Below the pieces are notes generated by a model that worked only from the letters and a program-made list of their open reading frames with translations, made no database searches and was not told the DNA's origin. DNA of 32,708 bases from Planctomycetota bacterium (lineage in GTDB: Bacteria; Planctomycetota; Planctomycetia; Pirellulales; Pirellulaceae). The position numbers and the translations under genes are program-made. Shown here piece after piece: positions 9,324-17,628 of this stretch; the stretch's first letter is position 1, and each line of letters starts with the position of its first letter. The stretch is from NCBI GenBank assembly GCA_018970165.1, contig JAGWWZ010000044.1, positions 1 to 32,708 on the forward strand, in the 5' to 3' direction.

Positions 9324-9776
9324 CTATCGACCAACCAAATAAACCGCGAGCGAACCGAAGCCGCGTGCCAAGTCGTACACACGAATCGCATCTCTCGCCG
9401 GCACATCGTCGCTCGGATCGATCACCAGCGGGAGATCGGGTCGAATGCCGACGATCGCTTTCATCCTCCCCGCCAAGACATCCACCGATTCGATCTGTTC
9501 GTCGTTCAGTCGATAACGGATGCGATCCCCTTCGATTGCGATCTTGATGACACAGTCCGACAAGTCCGAATCGGTTGGCTTGGGTATGTCATCCGCCTTG
9601 TTGCCTGCTTGTGATTGCGATTCCGCTGAAACGGCACTGGGCAAAAGTTGTTCAAGCTTTTGGAACGAAGCTGTGGTCAAAAAGAAGATCAACAGGAGAA
9701 ACACCACGTCGATCATGGGAGTCATGGTGGAATCGAACCCGGAGCGGTCCTTTTGAGATGAGAATCGCGTCTTCAT
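9324..9776 (-). CDS. ExbD/TolR-family protein (second of pair)
   Basis: 150 residues. A short cytoplasmic N-terminus is followed by one membrane helix with the family signature TMTPMIDVVFLLLIFFLTTA, in which the Asp is the proton-carrying residue. A periplasmic domain ends with DLARGFGSLAVYLVGR. Proteins of this family work with an ExbB/TolQ/MotA-type channel to couple proton flow to outer-membrane work. The ATG overlaps the stop of the upstream ExbD by four bases (9773-9776), which indicates translational coupling. Confidence 0.93.
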   Translation of the reverse strand: MKTRFSSQKDRSGFDSTMTPMIDVVFLLLIFFLTTASFQKLEQLLPSAVSAESQSQAGNKADDIPKPTDSDLSDCVIKIAIEGDRIRYRLNDEQIESVDVLAGRMKAIVGIRPDLPLVIDPSDDVPARDAIRVYDLARGFGSLAVYLVGR

Positions 9777-10198
9777 CGACTCGCTCCTTCGTAGACAGAG
9801 AAGACGACGTCTGATTGGCCGGTCAACGCAATCGTTTTCAACAATTTTGAGATCGCTGCATACGGGACGGTTTGATCGGTGCGGATCCTGATCCGGATGG
9901 GCAGGTTACCCTCCGCTTGAACACGGGTGAAGATGGCGGACTGGAGTTGGGTCAGGTCTGACGTGACGCCTCCGATTTGATAGGTGCCATCGCGGGGGAC
10001 CTGGATGGTCAGGGTCGGTCGGTCGGAAAAATCCCCGATCCCCGAAGTTGCCGACGGCAAATCCAGGGGAAGGAAATTCTCCTGTTTGGCCAAATGGCTG
10101 CTGACCAAAAAGAAGATGATCAACAGGAACGTCACGTCGATCATGGGGGTCAAATTGATCGCGACACGGCCGGTACCGCGGTAGCTCGGGATTCTCAT
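9773..10198 (-). CDS. ExbD/TolR-family protein (first of pair)
   Basis: 141 residues with the membrane segment INLTPMIDVTFLLIIFFLVS, again with the conserved Asp, and a periplasmic part (DRPTLTIQVPRDGTYQIGGV) typical of ExbD. It is the upstream member of a two-gene unit. A partner ExbB/TolQ/MotA-type gene normally sits just upstream, but here the next gene is a divergent MFS transporter 248 bases away. The pair therefore depends on a channel protein encoded elsewhere, or forms a different kind of complex. Confidence 0.93.
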   Translation of the reverse strand: MRIPSYRGTGRVAINLTPMIDVTFLLIIFFLVSSHLAKQENFLPLDLPSATSGIGDFSDRPTLTIQVPRDGTYQIGGVTSDLTQLQSAIFTRVQAEGNLPIRIRIRTDQTVPYAAISKLLKTIALTGQSDVVFSVYEGASR

Positions 10199-10446
10199 TG
10201 TTTACCTATTGTAGCCTTTCCGGGCGGCAGACCAAGTAACGGGATCACAAGCCGTGGCATGGGAAAATGACGGTTGCGCAAGGGTTTGCGGATTTCAGGG
10301 ATCTCCGACTGCGGACTCTGAGCAAGGTTAGAGAATCGCCCTTTGTGGGCTGTCACTGGTAGCATTTCTGTCCGCTGGCGAATAGACTCTCGGGGTCATT
10401 TAGGACGTGTTGTTTTCCTCTAACTCCTTCCATCAAGCGCATTGAC

Positions 10447-11994
10447 ATGAGCTCTACGACAGACAATTCCGGGGCAACGGCCCCTAACGCCCATCGGCTT
10501 TTGTGGGCGGGATTCATGGCCATTCTCGCCGCGGGTGTCGGTTTTTCAATCCGAGCCGGTATTTTAAGCCAATGGGCAGAGAAGTTTGGCTTTACGATGA
10601 CCGAACTGGGGCAGATCACCGGCGGTGGTCTGACAGGATTCGGAATCATCATTCTTCTGAGTTCGTTTCTCGCTGATTCGCTCGGTTATGGACGATTGAT
10701 GAGCTTGGCGTTCTTGACCCATTTGGTGTCAGCGATTCTGACTTTGGCAGCAGGCTATGCGTTTGCTTCTGGGGGCAAGGACGCAGCGTTCCAATGTTTG
10801 TTCTGGGGAATGTTCTTGTTCGCTATCGGCAACGGTATTGCCGAAGCGGTGGTCAACCCTTTGGTTGCAACGTTGTTTCCCAACAACAAAACGCACTACT
10901 TAAACATTCTTCATGCGGGCTGGCCCGGAGGATTGATTGTAGGCGGATTGGCTTCTTATTTTATGAATCCAGACGGTGGCAAACCGGTTTCTTGGGAAGT
11001 GCAGATTTCGCTATTTTTGCTTCCGGTGGTTGTCTACGGTGCCATGCTAGTCGGGCAAGCCTTTCCGAAGTCTGAGGCCAGCCAAGCTGGAGTCAGTTTG
11101 AGCGAGATGTTCACGCAGGTCTTCGCACCACTGATGTTGGTCTTGTTGTTGATCCATGCTCTCGTCGGATATGTTGAGTTGGGAACCGACTCGTGGATCA
11201 CCAAAATCACGGGAGCGATTATGGAATCCAAGCAATCGGGATTGTTGCTGTTCGTCTATACATCGGCTCTTATGTTTTTGCTGAGATTTTTTGCCGGACC
11301 CATCGTGCATCGAATCTCCCCTCTAGGTTTGCTGTTCGTCAGCGCTGTCCTTGGTTTTATAGGACTAAACATGCTCGGCGCAGCCACCACGGTCCTCGCA
11401 TGCGTCGTTGCCGCCACGGTCTATGCCATCGGTAAAACGTTCCTCTGGCCAACGATGCTGGCGGTCGCCTCCGAGCAATTTCCCAAAGGAGGCGCAATCA
11501 CCATCGGTGCCTTGGGTGGCGTTGGCATGCTCTCGGCAGGCTTGCTCGGTGGACCAGGGATTGGGTTCAAGCAGGACTACAATGCGACGGCGAATCTCAA
11601 GGAAAAGGGGCCAGCGGTTTACGAGCGTTACAAGGCTCCGTCTGAGAACTCCTTCTTTGGTTTCAAAGTTCAAGGGCTTGATGGAGCCAAAGTCGGCGTC
11701 CTGGAGGATGGCGGCAAGGAGCTTGCACGAGCATCGGAGTTAAGCAAGAAGGAAGGCCGCACCGACAAGAATAACGAAGAGTTATCGAACTGGTGGAAGC
11801 AAGCCTCCGAGTCGGCAGATGCAGACAAGAAACTTGTTACTGATGCTGGTCTCTACGGAGGACGACAAGCTTTGAAGCTCACGTCGTTTGTTCCGCTCAC
11901 CATGGCTGTTCTTTACCTGCTCCTGATTTTGTACTTCCGAGCAAGCGGTGGATATAAAGCCAAGAATGTCGAGGCTCAGGAATCCTCGCACTGA
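10447..11994 (+). CDS. MFS transporter with a long loop before the last helix
   Basis: 515 residues with about 12 hydrophobic helices, beginning LLWAGFMAILAAGVGFSIRA after a short polar N-terminus. ATG at 10447. The helix pattern and glycine-rich segments (GGLIVGGLASYF, AIGKTFLWPTMLAVA) fit the major facilitator superfamily, with resemblance to sugar/nucleoside permeases; the substrate cannot be assigned. Residues about 374-478 form a polar, charged insertion (KQDYNATANLKEKGPAVYER and onward) between the penultimate and last helix, longer than in typical family members. It is transcribed away from the ExbD pair. Confidence 0.88.
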   Translation: MSSTTDNSGATAPNAHRLLWAGFMAILAAGVGFSIRAGILSQWAEKFGFTMTELGQITGGGLTGFGIIILLSSFLADSLGYGRLMSLAFLTHLVSAILTLAAGYAFASGGKDAAFQCLFWGMFLFAIGNGIAEAVVNPLVATLFPNNKTHYLNILHAGWPGGLIVGGLASYFMNPDGGKPVSWEVQISLFLLPVVVYGAMLVGQAFPKSEASQAGVSLSEMFTQVFAPLMLVLLLIHALVGYVELGTDSWITKITGAIMESKQSGLLLFVYTSALMFLLRFFAGPIVHRISPLGLLFVSAVLGFIGLNMLGAATTVLACVVAATVYAIGKTFLWPTMLAVASEQFPKGGAITIGALGGVGMLSAGLLGGPGIGFKQDYNATANLKEKGPAVYERYKAPSENSFFGFKVQGLDGAKVGVLEDGGKELARASELSKKEGRTDKNNEELSNWWKQASESADADKKLVTDAGLYGGRQALKLTSFVPLTMAVLYLLLILYFRASGGYKAKNVEAQESSH

Positions 11995-12068
11995 CAGCAA
12001 TAGATGTCCCTCGAGAGTCCAGTGGCGGAACAGGGGCGGAACGGGGATCGTGCGACAGTCTCGATGGA

Positions 12069-12096
12069 TATCTTCCTCTGCAAATCGAGGAAGATA
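12069..12096. terminator. Hairpin between convergent genes, possible terminator
   Basis: TATCTTCCTC (12069-12078) and GAGGAAGATA (12087-12096) are perfect complements with an 8-base loop. The hairpin sits between the MFS stop (11994) and the stop of the minus-strand neighbour (12111). Neither strand has a proper T tract, so it may only slow polymerase or protect 3' ends. Confidence 0.45.
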
Positions 12097-12110
12097 CCTA
12101 GGTCGCGAAC

Positions 12111-12647
12111 CTATTTCTTGAACGCATCGAAGGCGATTGTCATCGTTCTTTCGACTGCATCGGAGATCATTTGGGAGGTCCCCCAGCGGCCTCCAAATGA
12201 CGGGATGATCAAAATCGTGATCAAGGCTGCGAAGACAACCATCAAGGGCATCAGCGAATCGCCACTTGAGAGTTTGACCGTCTTGGGGACACTGAACAAA
12301 CTCCATGCTTTGCGTTCGGGCCGGATCGGCTCGTCGATCTGCTCCATCTCCAACTGCACCTTGCCGTGGTCGAGCAATCTCTTTTTCCGAACCGCGACCT
12401 TGCAGTCTTTGTCCAGGATACGGATCCGAGCATAGCCTCCAACCCGCACCTTCTGGGATGGTTTGTGATCAACGATCGCCGTGAACTGGCAAACGCTCAT
12501 CTCGACAACGTTCATCGGGTACTTTCTGCGCCCGATTTCCAGTGTCCCCGGCTGGTTCTCTTCGATGAGTTTGAATCGTACCGCGCTGAAGCTGATTTGC
12601 TCTGCGGTGGCTGTTCCGGGTTCTTGCGACTGCTGATTGTCGGTCAT
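12111..12647 (-). CDS. PilZ-like small protein with a C-terminal membrane helix
   Basis: About 178 residues from the ATG at 12647 (MTDNQQSQEPG); an upstream in-frame ATG at 12695 adds 16 residues. The middle part alternates short beta strands (VRFKLIEENQPGTLEIGRRK, KVRVGGYARIRILDKDCKVA) in a way that recalls a PilZ-type barrel, but the RxxxR and DxSxxG c-di-GMP motifs are not evident. A helix near residues 130-150 (LMPLMVVFAALITILIIPSF) would anchor it in the membrane. The resemblance is weak and the function is unknown. Confidence 0.65.
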   Translation of the reverse strand: MTDNQQSQEPGTATAEQISFSAVRFKLIEENQPGTLEIGRRKYPMNVVEMSVCQFTAIVDHKPSQKVRVGGYARIRILDKDCKVAVRKKRLLDHGKVQLEMEQIDEPIRPERKAWSLFSVPKTVKLSSGDSLMPLMVVFAALITILIIPSFGGRWGTSQMISDAVERTMTIAFDAFKK

Positions 12648-12905
12648 GCCAGACTTGCTCCATGAAATGAGTCTTTCAAGCCTAGGTTTCAGCATATGGC
12701 CGGCGGAAAAACGGCTTGAAGACGCCGCATGAAATCTGCTGGTGCGCCGAGGAAAACCGGTTGTAGGGGTCGTAGCGAGGGGCGGGATTGCAAAACTGAG
12801 GGAACAAAAAACGATTGTCCTCTAGATTTTGCTCCTCGGTCGAAGTTAAAACTTGGGAATCCTCTTGCGTGAATGTGTGGCTTCAAAATATGCGAGCCTG
12901 TGTCC

Positions 12906-14384
12906 ATGGACAGCGAAGCGGTGATGGAAAAAGGTTTCGATCCTCTAGGGATTCGAACATATAACTCTTTGGGATTTTTTGACGAAATGTTCTCTTCTCC
13001 GGGCCAACCTCGCCCCGGAGTCGAGTTCTTGGTCGATCGTTTGGAAAGTCTCCCACTGGGCGAATTGCAGCGCCGCCAAAGGGCCGCCGACCACGAATTG
13101 CTCAACATGGGGATCACCTTCAACGTCTACGGGCATGCAGCCGGGACCGAAAAGATCTGGCCATTCGACTTGATCCCTCGCGTGATTCTGGAACGCGAAT
13201 GGCAACTCATCGAATCGGGGCTCAAGCAGCGGATCCGAGCGCTGAACATGTTCATCGACGACATGTACCACGAACAGCGCATCGTTCGTGATGGCGTGAT
13301 GCCTGAGTACATGGTCTCGACCAGCAAAGGCTACCTCAAACAACTGCACGGCATGAATCCATCGCGTGGCATCTGGTGCCACATCACGGGAACGGATTTG
13401 GTGCGAGGCGCAGACGGTCAAATTTACGTGCTCGAGGATAATCTCCGATGCCCTTCAGGTGTGTCGTATGTGATCGAGAATCGCGAGGTGATGAAGCGAA
13501 CATTCCCTCAGCTATTCGAAGGGCACAACATCCTGCCCGTTGAAACCTACCCGGAACAATTGCTGAAGATGCTTCAGTATGTCGCCCCAGCATCCGCTCG
13601 CGATCCCAACGTCGTTGTGCTGACCCCCGGTATCTACAACTCGGCCTATTTCGAACACTGTTTCCTTGCACAACAAATGGGAGTCGAGTTGGTCCAAGGC
13701 CCCGACTTGGTTGTCAAGGATGGTTACGTGTGCATGCGCACAACCAAAGGGCTGCAGCGCGTCGATGTCATCTACCGACGCATCGACGATGATTTCCTTG
13801 ACCCCGATACCCTTCGCCCGGACTCCACGTTAGGTGTACGCGGACTGATGGACGTCTATCGCTCCGGACGAGTGGCATTGGTCAACGCACCGGGTACCGG
13901 CGTGGCGGACGACAAGGCGGTTTATGCTTATGTTCCAAAGATGATCGAATACTATCTCTCGGAAACGATGATTCTGCCGAATGTGCCTACATACATGTGC
14001 GCGGATCCCGAGCAACGCAAATATGTCCTCAGCCACTTGCATGAACTGGTCATCAAGCCCGCCAACGAGTCCGGAGGCTATGGCATCCTGCTCGGACCTC
14101 GCGCGACCCGGGACCAAATCGATCAATACCGACATCTGATCGAAACCAATCCACGCAATTACGTTGCTCAGCCGATGCTCGCCCTATCGACGGTACCCAC
14201 CCTTTGCGGCGACACGCTCGAAGGCCGGCACGTGGATCTACGACCCTACATCCTGTATGGCGAAGATATCTATATCGTCCCCGGTGGCTTGACCCGCGTC
14301 GCCCTTGTCAAAGGCTCGCTGGTGGTCAACTCATCGCAAGGTGGGGGGAGCAAGGATACATGGGTCCTCAGGGAAGAGTTCTGA
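12906..14384 (+). CDS. Circularly permuted ATP-grasp protein
   Basis: About 492 residues from the ATG at 12906; an ATG at 12873 would add 11 and one at 12924 would remove 6. None has a ribosome-binding site. The motifs [73 protein letters not shown] and [17 protein letters not shown] identify the circularly permuted ATP-grasp family (DUF404/DUF407 region). These enzymes are predicted to ligate amino or carboxyl groups using ATP, probably to build a small peptide. The alpha-E gene starts 84 bases downstream, the usual order for this system. Confidence 0.92.
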   Translation: MDSEAVMEKGFDPLGIRTYNSLGFFDEMFSSPGQPRPGVEFLVDRLESLPLGELQRRQRAADHELLNMGITFNVYGHAAGTEKIWPFDLIPRVILEREWQLIESGLKQRIRALNMFIDDMYHEQRIVRDGVMPEYMVSTSKGYLKQLHGMNPSRGIWCHITGTDLVRGADGQIYVLEDNLRCPSGVSYVIENREVMKRTFPQLFEGHNILPVETYPEQLLKMLQYVAPASARDPNVVVLTPGIYNSAYFEHCFLAQQMGVELVQGPDLVVKDGYVCMRTTKGLQRVDVIYRRIDDDFLDPDTLRPDSTLGVRGLMDVYRSGRVALVNAPGTGVADDKAVYAYVPKMIEYYLSETMILPNVPTYMCADPEQRKYVLSHLHELVIKPANESGGYGILLGPRATRDQIDQYRHLIETNPRNYVAQPMLALSTVPTLCGDTLEGRHVDLRPYILYGEDIYIVPGGLTRVALVKGSLVVNSSQGGGSKDTWVLREEF

Positions 14385-14468
14385 GCAACCGCCAGGCGAA
14401 ACTGGGGCCTGACAGATGAGGGTGAACGATCGGTTCGGTAATATTCATTTTTGGGATATTGATTCAAT

Positions 14469-15419
14469 ATGCTCTCAAGAGTCGCTGATTCGATTTTCTG
14501 GATGCGTCGCTACACGGAACGAGCCGAGAATGTGGCACGGTTCATCGACGTGACACTTAATCTGACCCTGGGGCTCGGCGACCACCTGGATCATCAATGG
14601 GAAGCTCTCGTCTACACGACTGGAGACCAGGAGCGATTCTTTGAAACCTACCAACATGTTTGCCAGGAGTACGTGATTCGCTTTCTGACATTTGACGAGC
14701 AGAATCCCAATTCGATTTTATCGTGCCTGCAATATGCTCGCGAAAACGCACGGCAGAGCCGCGAGATGCTCAGTAGCCAGATGTGGGAAGAACTCAACAA
14801 GTTCTATCTCTTCGTACGCGACAGCCGAAACGATCCGCGCGCGATCGATTCGCCTTTCGAGTTCTTCACCCGAGTTCGGCAATTCGGTTATCTCATCGAC
14901 GGCGTTGTCACAGGAACCATGTCGCACGGCGAAGCATGGAACTTTGGGCGATTGGGCGCGATGCTCGAGCGGGCAGACAAGACATCGCGCATCCTCGATG
15001 TAAAGTACTTTTTGCTTCTACCCAGTGTCACCGATGTTGGTACCTCCCTCGATATCAGCCAATGGGGCATGCTCCTCAAGAGCGCCAGCGCCTTGGAGAT
15101 GTACCGTCGACGATTCGGACGATTGTCACCAAAACTGGTAGCCGCGTTTCTGCTACTCGATCGCGATTTTCCGAGAGCGGTCCATTTCTGCATCGCGCTC
15201 GCCGAGCGATCGCTCCTGTCGATCACGGGTGGGACGCCTGGTAATTTCCGCAATCGACCCGAACAGCTTCTCGGACGTTTGCGAGCCGAATTCGAGTTTC
15301 TCGATATCGACGAAATCATGAACGAAGGACTGCACGATTTCATCGATGGCTTCCAAGGCAAACTCAACTCCATCGGCGAAGCAGTCCAAGAGATGTTCTT
15401 CGAAGTCCAGATGGCGTAA
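14469..15419 (+). CDS. Alpha-E domain protein (DUF403)
   Basis: 316 residues starting MLSRVADSIFWMRRYTERAE, the typical start of the all-helical alpha-E family. Further family segments include RFLTFDEQNPNSILSCLQYA, HGEAWNFGRLGAMLERADKT and ARENARQSREMLSSQMWEEL. The family accompanies circularly permuted ATP-grasp proteins, and its own activity is not established. In many genomes a transglutaminase-like protease gene follows; here the next gene is dnaX on the opposite strand, so that partner is missing from the site. It is probably cotranscribed with the ATP-grasp gene. Confidence 0.93.
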   Translation: MLSRVADSIFWMRRYTERAENVARFIDVTLNLTLGLGDHLDHQWEALVYTTGDQERFFETYQHVCQEYVIRFLTFDEQNPNSILSCLQYARENARQSREMLSSQMWEELNKFYLFVRDSRNDPRAIDSPFEFFTRVRQFGYLIDGVVTGTMSHGEAWNFGRLGAMLERADKTSRILDVKYFLLLPSVTDVGTSLDISQWGMLLKSASALEMYRRRFGRLSPKLVAAFLLLDRDFPRAVHFCIALAERSLLSITGGTPGNFRNRPEQLLGRLRAEFEFLDIDEIMNEGLHDFIDGFQGKLNSIGEAVQEMFFEVQMA

Positions 15420-15637
15420 GGCTATCACCTGGCTTTCACGGCATGAGACTCGCTCCACAAGATGCGTCATCTGGGCTGCGAAGGTCCAATTGGCAACAGC
15501 CGAAATCAAACAGGCCGAGCACTTGGTCGCGATGCATGGCTCCGATTCTTTTGTCAAGCTAGCCGATTCGAGTCGCTTGAGCCCCGCTCATGCATGCACT
15601 GGCTGACTGAAGGAGTCTCTACTCTCACTTTCAAAGA

Positions 15638-17485
15638 TCAGGTATCTGCTGAGGTATCTTGCTCAGCTTCCTCGGCGATCAAAGTCTTCGGTGGAGGAAT
15701 CGTTGCGCTGGCAGGATCATCGACTCGGAAAACATGTCCTTCGAAGGTGCTCATGAACTTCTGAACCAACGGATGCCCCATCGCTTCTCGAATCCGTTGA
15801 TTCGAGCTACCTGGAGACAATGCCCTTTGTGGCTCTGGCGATGCAGAAACCTCTTCTGCTGGCTTGGCGCCCGGTGGCACCTCGCGATGGGTCAAAATCC
15901 ATTCCAGCTCGATGGCGTTCCCGATGTTCTGACCGAGAGCGTATTGAATGAGTCCTTGGTTCTCCGGTTTGCGGAACCATTCGATCGCGAACTTTGCATC
16001 GCGAGCTAAGAGAACTCGCCATCTGTGACTCGAACTGGGCTGGACTTCGAGCGTCATCCACGCCGCCTGCTGAACAACACCATCGATTTTTCCGACCACG
16101 CATCGGAAAATCTCCAAGGCGGCTTCAGCAGAGATTAACTCATCCTCTTTTTTTTTTGAGTCGGCCTCGGATACCGTCGGAGCGATTGGAGACGGGTCAA
16201 CTGTTGGAGGCGGATCTATTGTTGGAGACGGAGTTGTTTCGGTAATGCGAGGCTTCGGCGGCGCGGGAGGTGGTTGGGGTGGGGGTGCAACGGTGAGGGT
16301 GGGGCGATGCCCTGTCGCCAGTCCTCTGACGACGTCGGACAGAAGTTGCAGATCCTGAAGATTGCATATCTGCACCAACGCTACTTCGAGGAGAATGCGA
16401 GACTGAACACTGTGCTTCATGCGCACAATCGTTTCGTCGAGCAGTTGCATGGCAGACAGCAGCGTCATCGTTCCCCAGTATTTGCCGGACTCGCGAAGCG
16501 AGTCTGCACCATTCGGATTAGCCGTTCGCATCAAATCGACGGGGCCGCCGATGGACAGTGCCATCATGTCTCTTAGATATCCGAGCAACTGTTCTGCTAG
16601 TTGTCCTGGGTCGACTCCTTCACTCACCGCCGCATCGAGTTCCTGCAGTGCTCCTGCGGCGTTTCGCTGAATCATGCACTGCGCGAACGATGCCAATCGG
16701 CTTTCGTCCGCAGTGCCGAGCATAGTATTCACATCGTCGACCGTGATGCGATGGCTACCGAAGCTCAATAGTTGTTCCAACAAGGATTGGCTATCCCGCA
16801 TGGAGCCAGCGGCCCGACGCGCGATCAATCGCAAGGCATCTTCGTTCGCTTCGGTCCCTTCGTGCTGGCAAATGAACTTCAAACGCTCGAGAATTTGGTC
16901 GATCTGAACAGGAGGAAAATCAAATCTTTGGCAACGGGATAAGACCGTGATCGGAATCTTTTCGGGGTCGGTGGTGCAAAAGATGAATTTGACATGTCCG
17001 GGCGGTTCTTCGAGCGTCTTAAGGAGTGCATTGAACGCTTCCTTGGTGAGCATGTGCACTTCGTCGATGATGTAAATCTTGAATCGACATCGAGTGGGGC
17101 GAATCGAAGCGTTGGCTCGGATCTGGCGTATTTCTTCGATCCTGCGATTGCTCGCTCCGTCGATTTCGATCACATCCATGTCTTCGCCACTATCGATGGC
17201 CAGTGAAATCTCCGAGTTGGGATCAAAGCGCCCGGTTCCGTCTTCAGAGGCGTTCAGGGCCTTGGCAAAAATGCGGGCCGTGCTTGTCTTGCCGACCCCT
17301 CGGGCGCCGGTGAACAAGTAGGCGTGCCCCACGCGATGTGTCTCGATCGCCCGCAACAAAGCCTGGGCCACCGTGTCCTGGCCGACCAATTCCTGGAAGG
17401 TTTTGGGACGATAGCGTCGGGCAACGACCGTATATTTCTCTTCGGCTGAGGAATCGATTTCTGAGGTTTCCGATGTGTCCTTCAT
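15638..17485 (-). CDS. dnaX: DNA polymerase III subunits gamma and tau
   Basis: 615 residues, close to the 643 of E. coli tau. The N-terminal ATPase has ARRYRPKTFQELVGQDTVAQ, the P-loop GARGVGKTSTA, the Walker B motif IIDEVHML, and TTDPEKIPITVLSRCQRFDF with the SRC sensor. The clamp-loader domains run to about residue 390, followed by a proline-rich linker (392-442) encoding repeats like TIDPPPTVDPSP, and then a tau-specific domain. The gene loads the sliding clamp and couples polymerase to helicase. Two oddities: the Cys4 zinc module normally found after the P-loop is replaced by a Cys-free stretch (ALNASEDGTGRFDPNSEISL), and the coding strand has ten consecutive A residues at the end of the linker (16148-16157), described separately. 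ATG start at 17485. It is convergent with alpha-E and divergent from the ThuA gene. Confidence 0.96.
   Translation of the reverse strand: MKDTSETSEIDSSAEEKYTVVARRYRPKTFQELVGQDTVAQALLRAIETHRVGHAYLFTGARGVGKTSTARIFAKALNASEDGTGRFDPNSEISLAIDSGEDMDVIEIDGASNRRIEEIRQIRANASIRPTRCRFKIYIIDEVHMLTKEAFNALLKTLEEPPGHVKFIFCTTDPEKIPITVLSRCQRFDFPPVQIDQILERLKFICQHEGTEANEDALRLIARRAAGSMRDSQSLLEQLLSFGSHRITVDDVNTMLGTADESRLASFAQCMIQRNAAGALQELDAAVSEGVDPGQLAEQLLGYLRDMMALSIGGPVDLMRTANPNGADSLRESGKYWGTMTLLSAMQLLDETIVRMKHSVQSRILLEVALVQICNLQDLQLLSDVVRGLATGHRPTLTVAPPPQPPPAPPKPRITETTPSPTIDPPPTVDPSPIAPTVSEADSKKKEDELISAEAALEIFRCVVGKIDGVVQQAAWMTLEVQPSSSHRWRVLLARDAKFAIEWFRKPENQGLIQYALGQNIGNAIELEWILTHREVPPGAKPAEEVSASPEPQRALSPGSSNQRIREAMGHPLVQKFMSTFEGHVFRVDDPASATIPPPKTLIAEEAEQDTSADT
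16148..16157 (-). promoter_or_regulatory. A10 run in dnaX, candidate slippage site for making gamma
   Basis: The minus strand reads TCA AAA AAA AAA GAG GAT GAG at codons 443-449, giving ten consecutive A residues. With one extra A the frame reads Lys-Lys-Lys-Arg-Gly-stop (448 residues). With one A missing it reads Lys-Lys-Lys-Arg-Met-Ser-stop (449 residues). Both shifted frames therefore end at once, at a gamma-like length. A GAGG lies seven bases before the run. Thermus dnaX is known to make gamma by transcriptional slippage on nine A residues, and E. coli by ribosomal frameshifting; use here is inference. Confidence 0.65.
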
Positions 17486-17628
17486 GGTTGCCTATTGTGG
17501 TCCAGATCGAGCCCAGCGTACAGATCTCGACAAGGGAATAAAAATTGCCTTGCAGTGTGTATACTGTCGGATGCCTATGGTGCATCGATAGGCAGCCTTT
17601 TCTCCCCTTTTCACCACAAGAACACAAC

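Noticed and set aside
15420-15637. Search for a transglutaminase or other third gene of the ATP-grasp/alpha-E cluster
   Set aside because: Only 218 bases are available before the dnaX stop and no frame there resembles such a protein.
17545-17565. TTGCCT and TATACT upstream of the ThuA gene as a promoter
   Set aside because: The spacing is only 9 bases, and no other -35-like hexamer lies at the right distance from TATACT.
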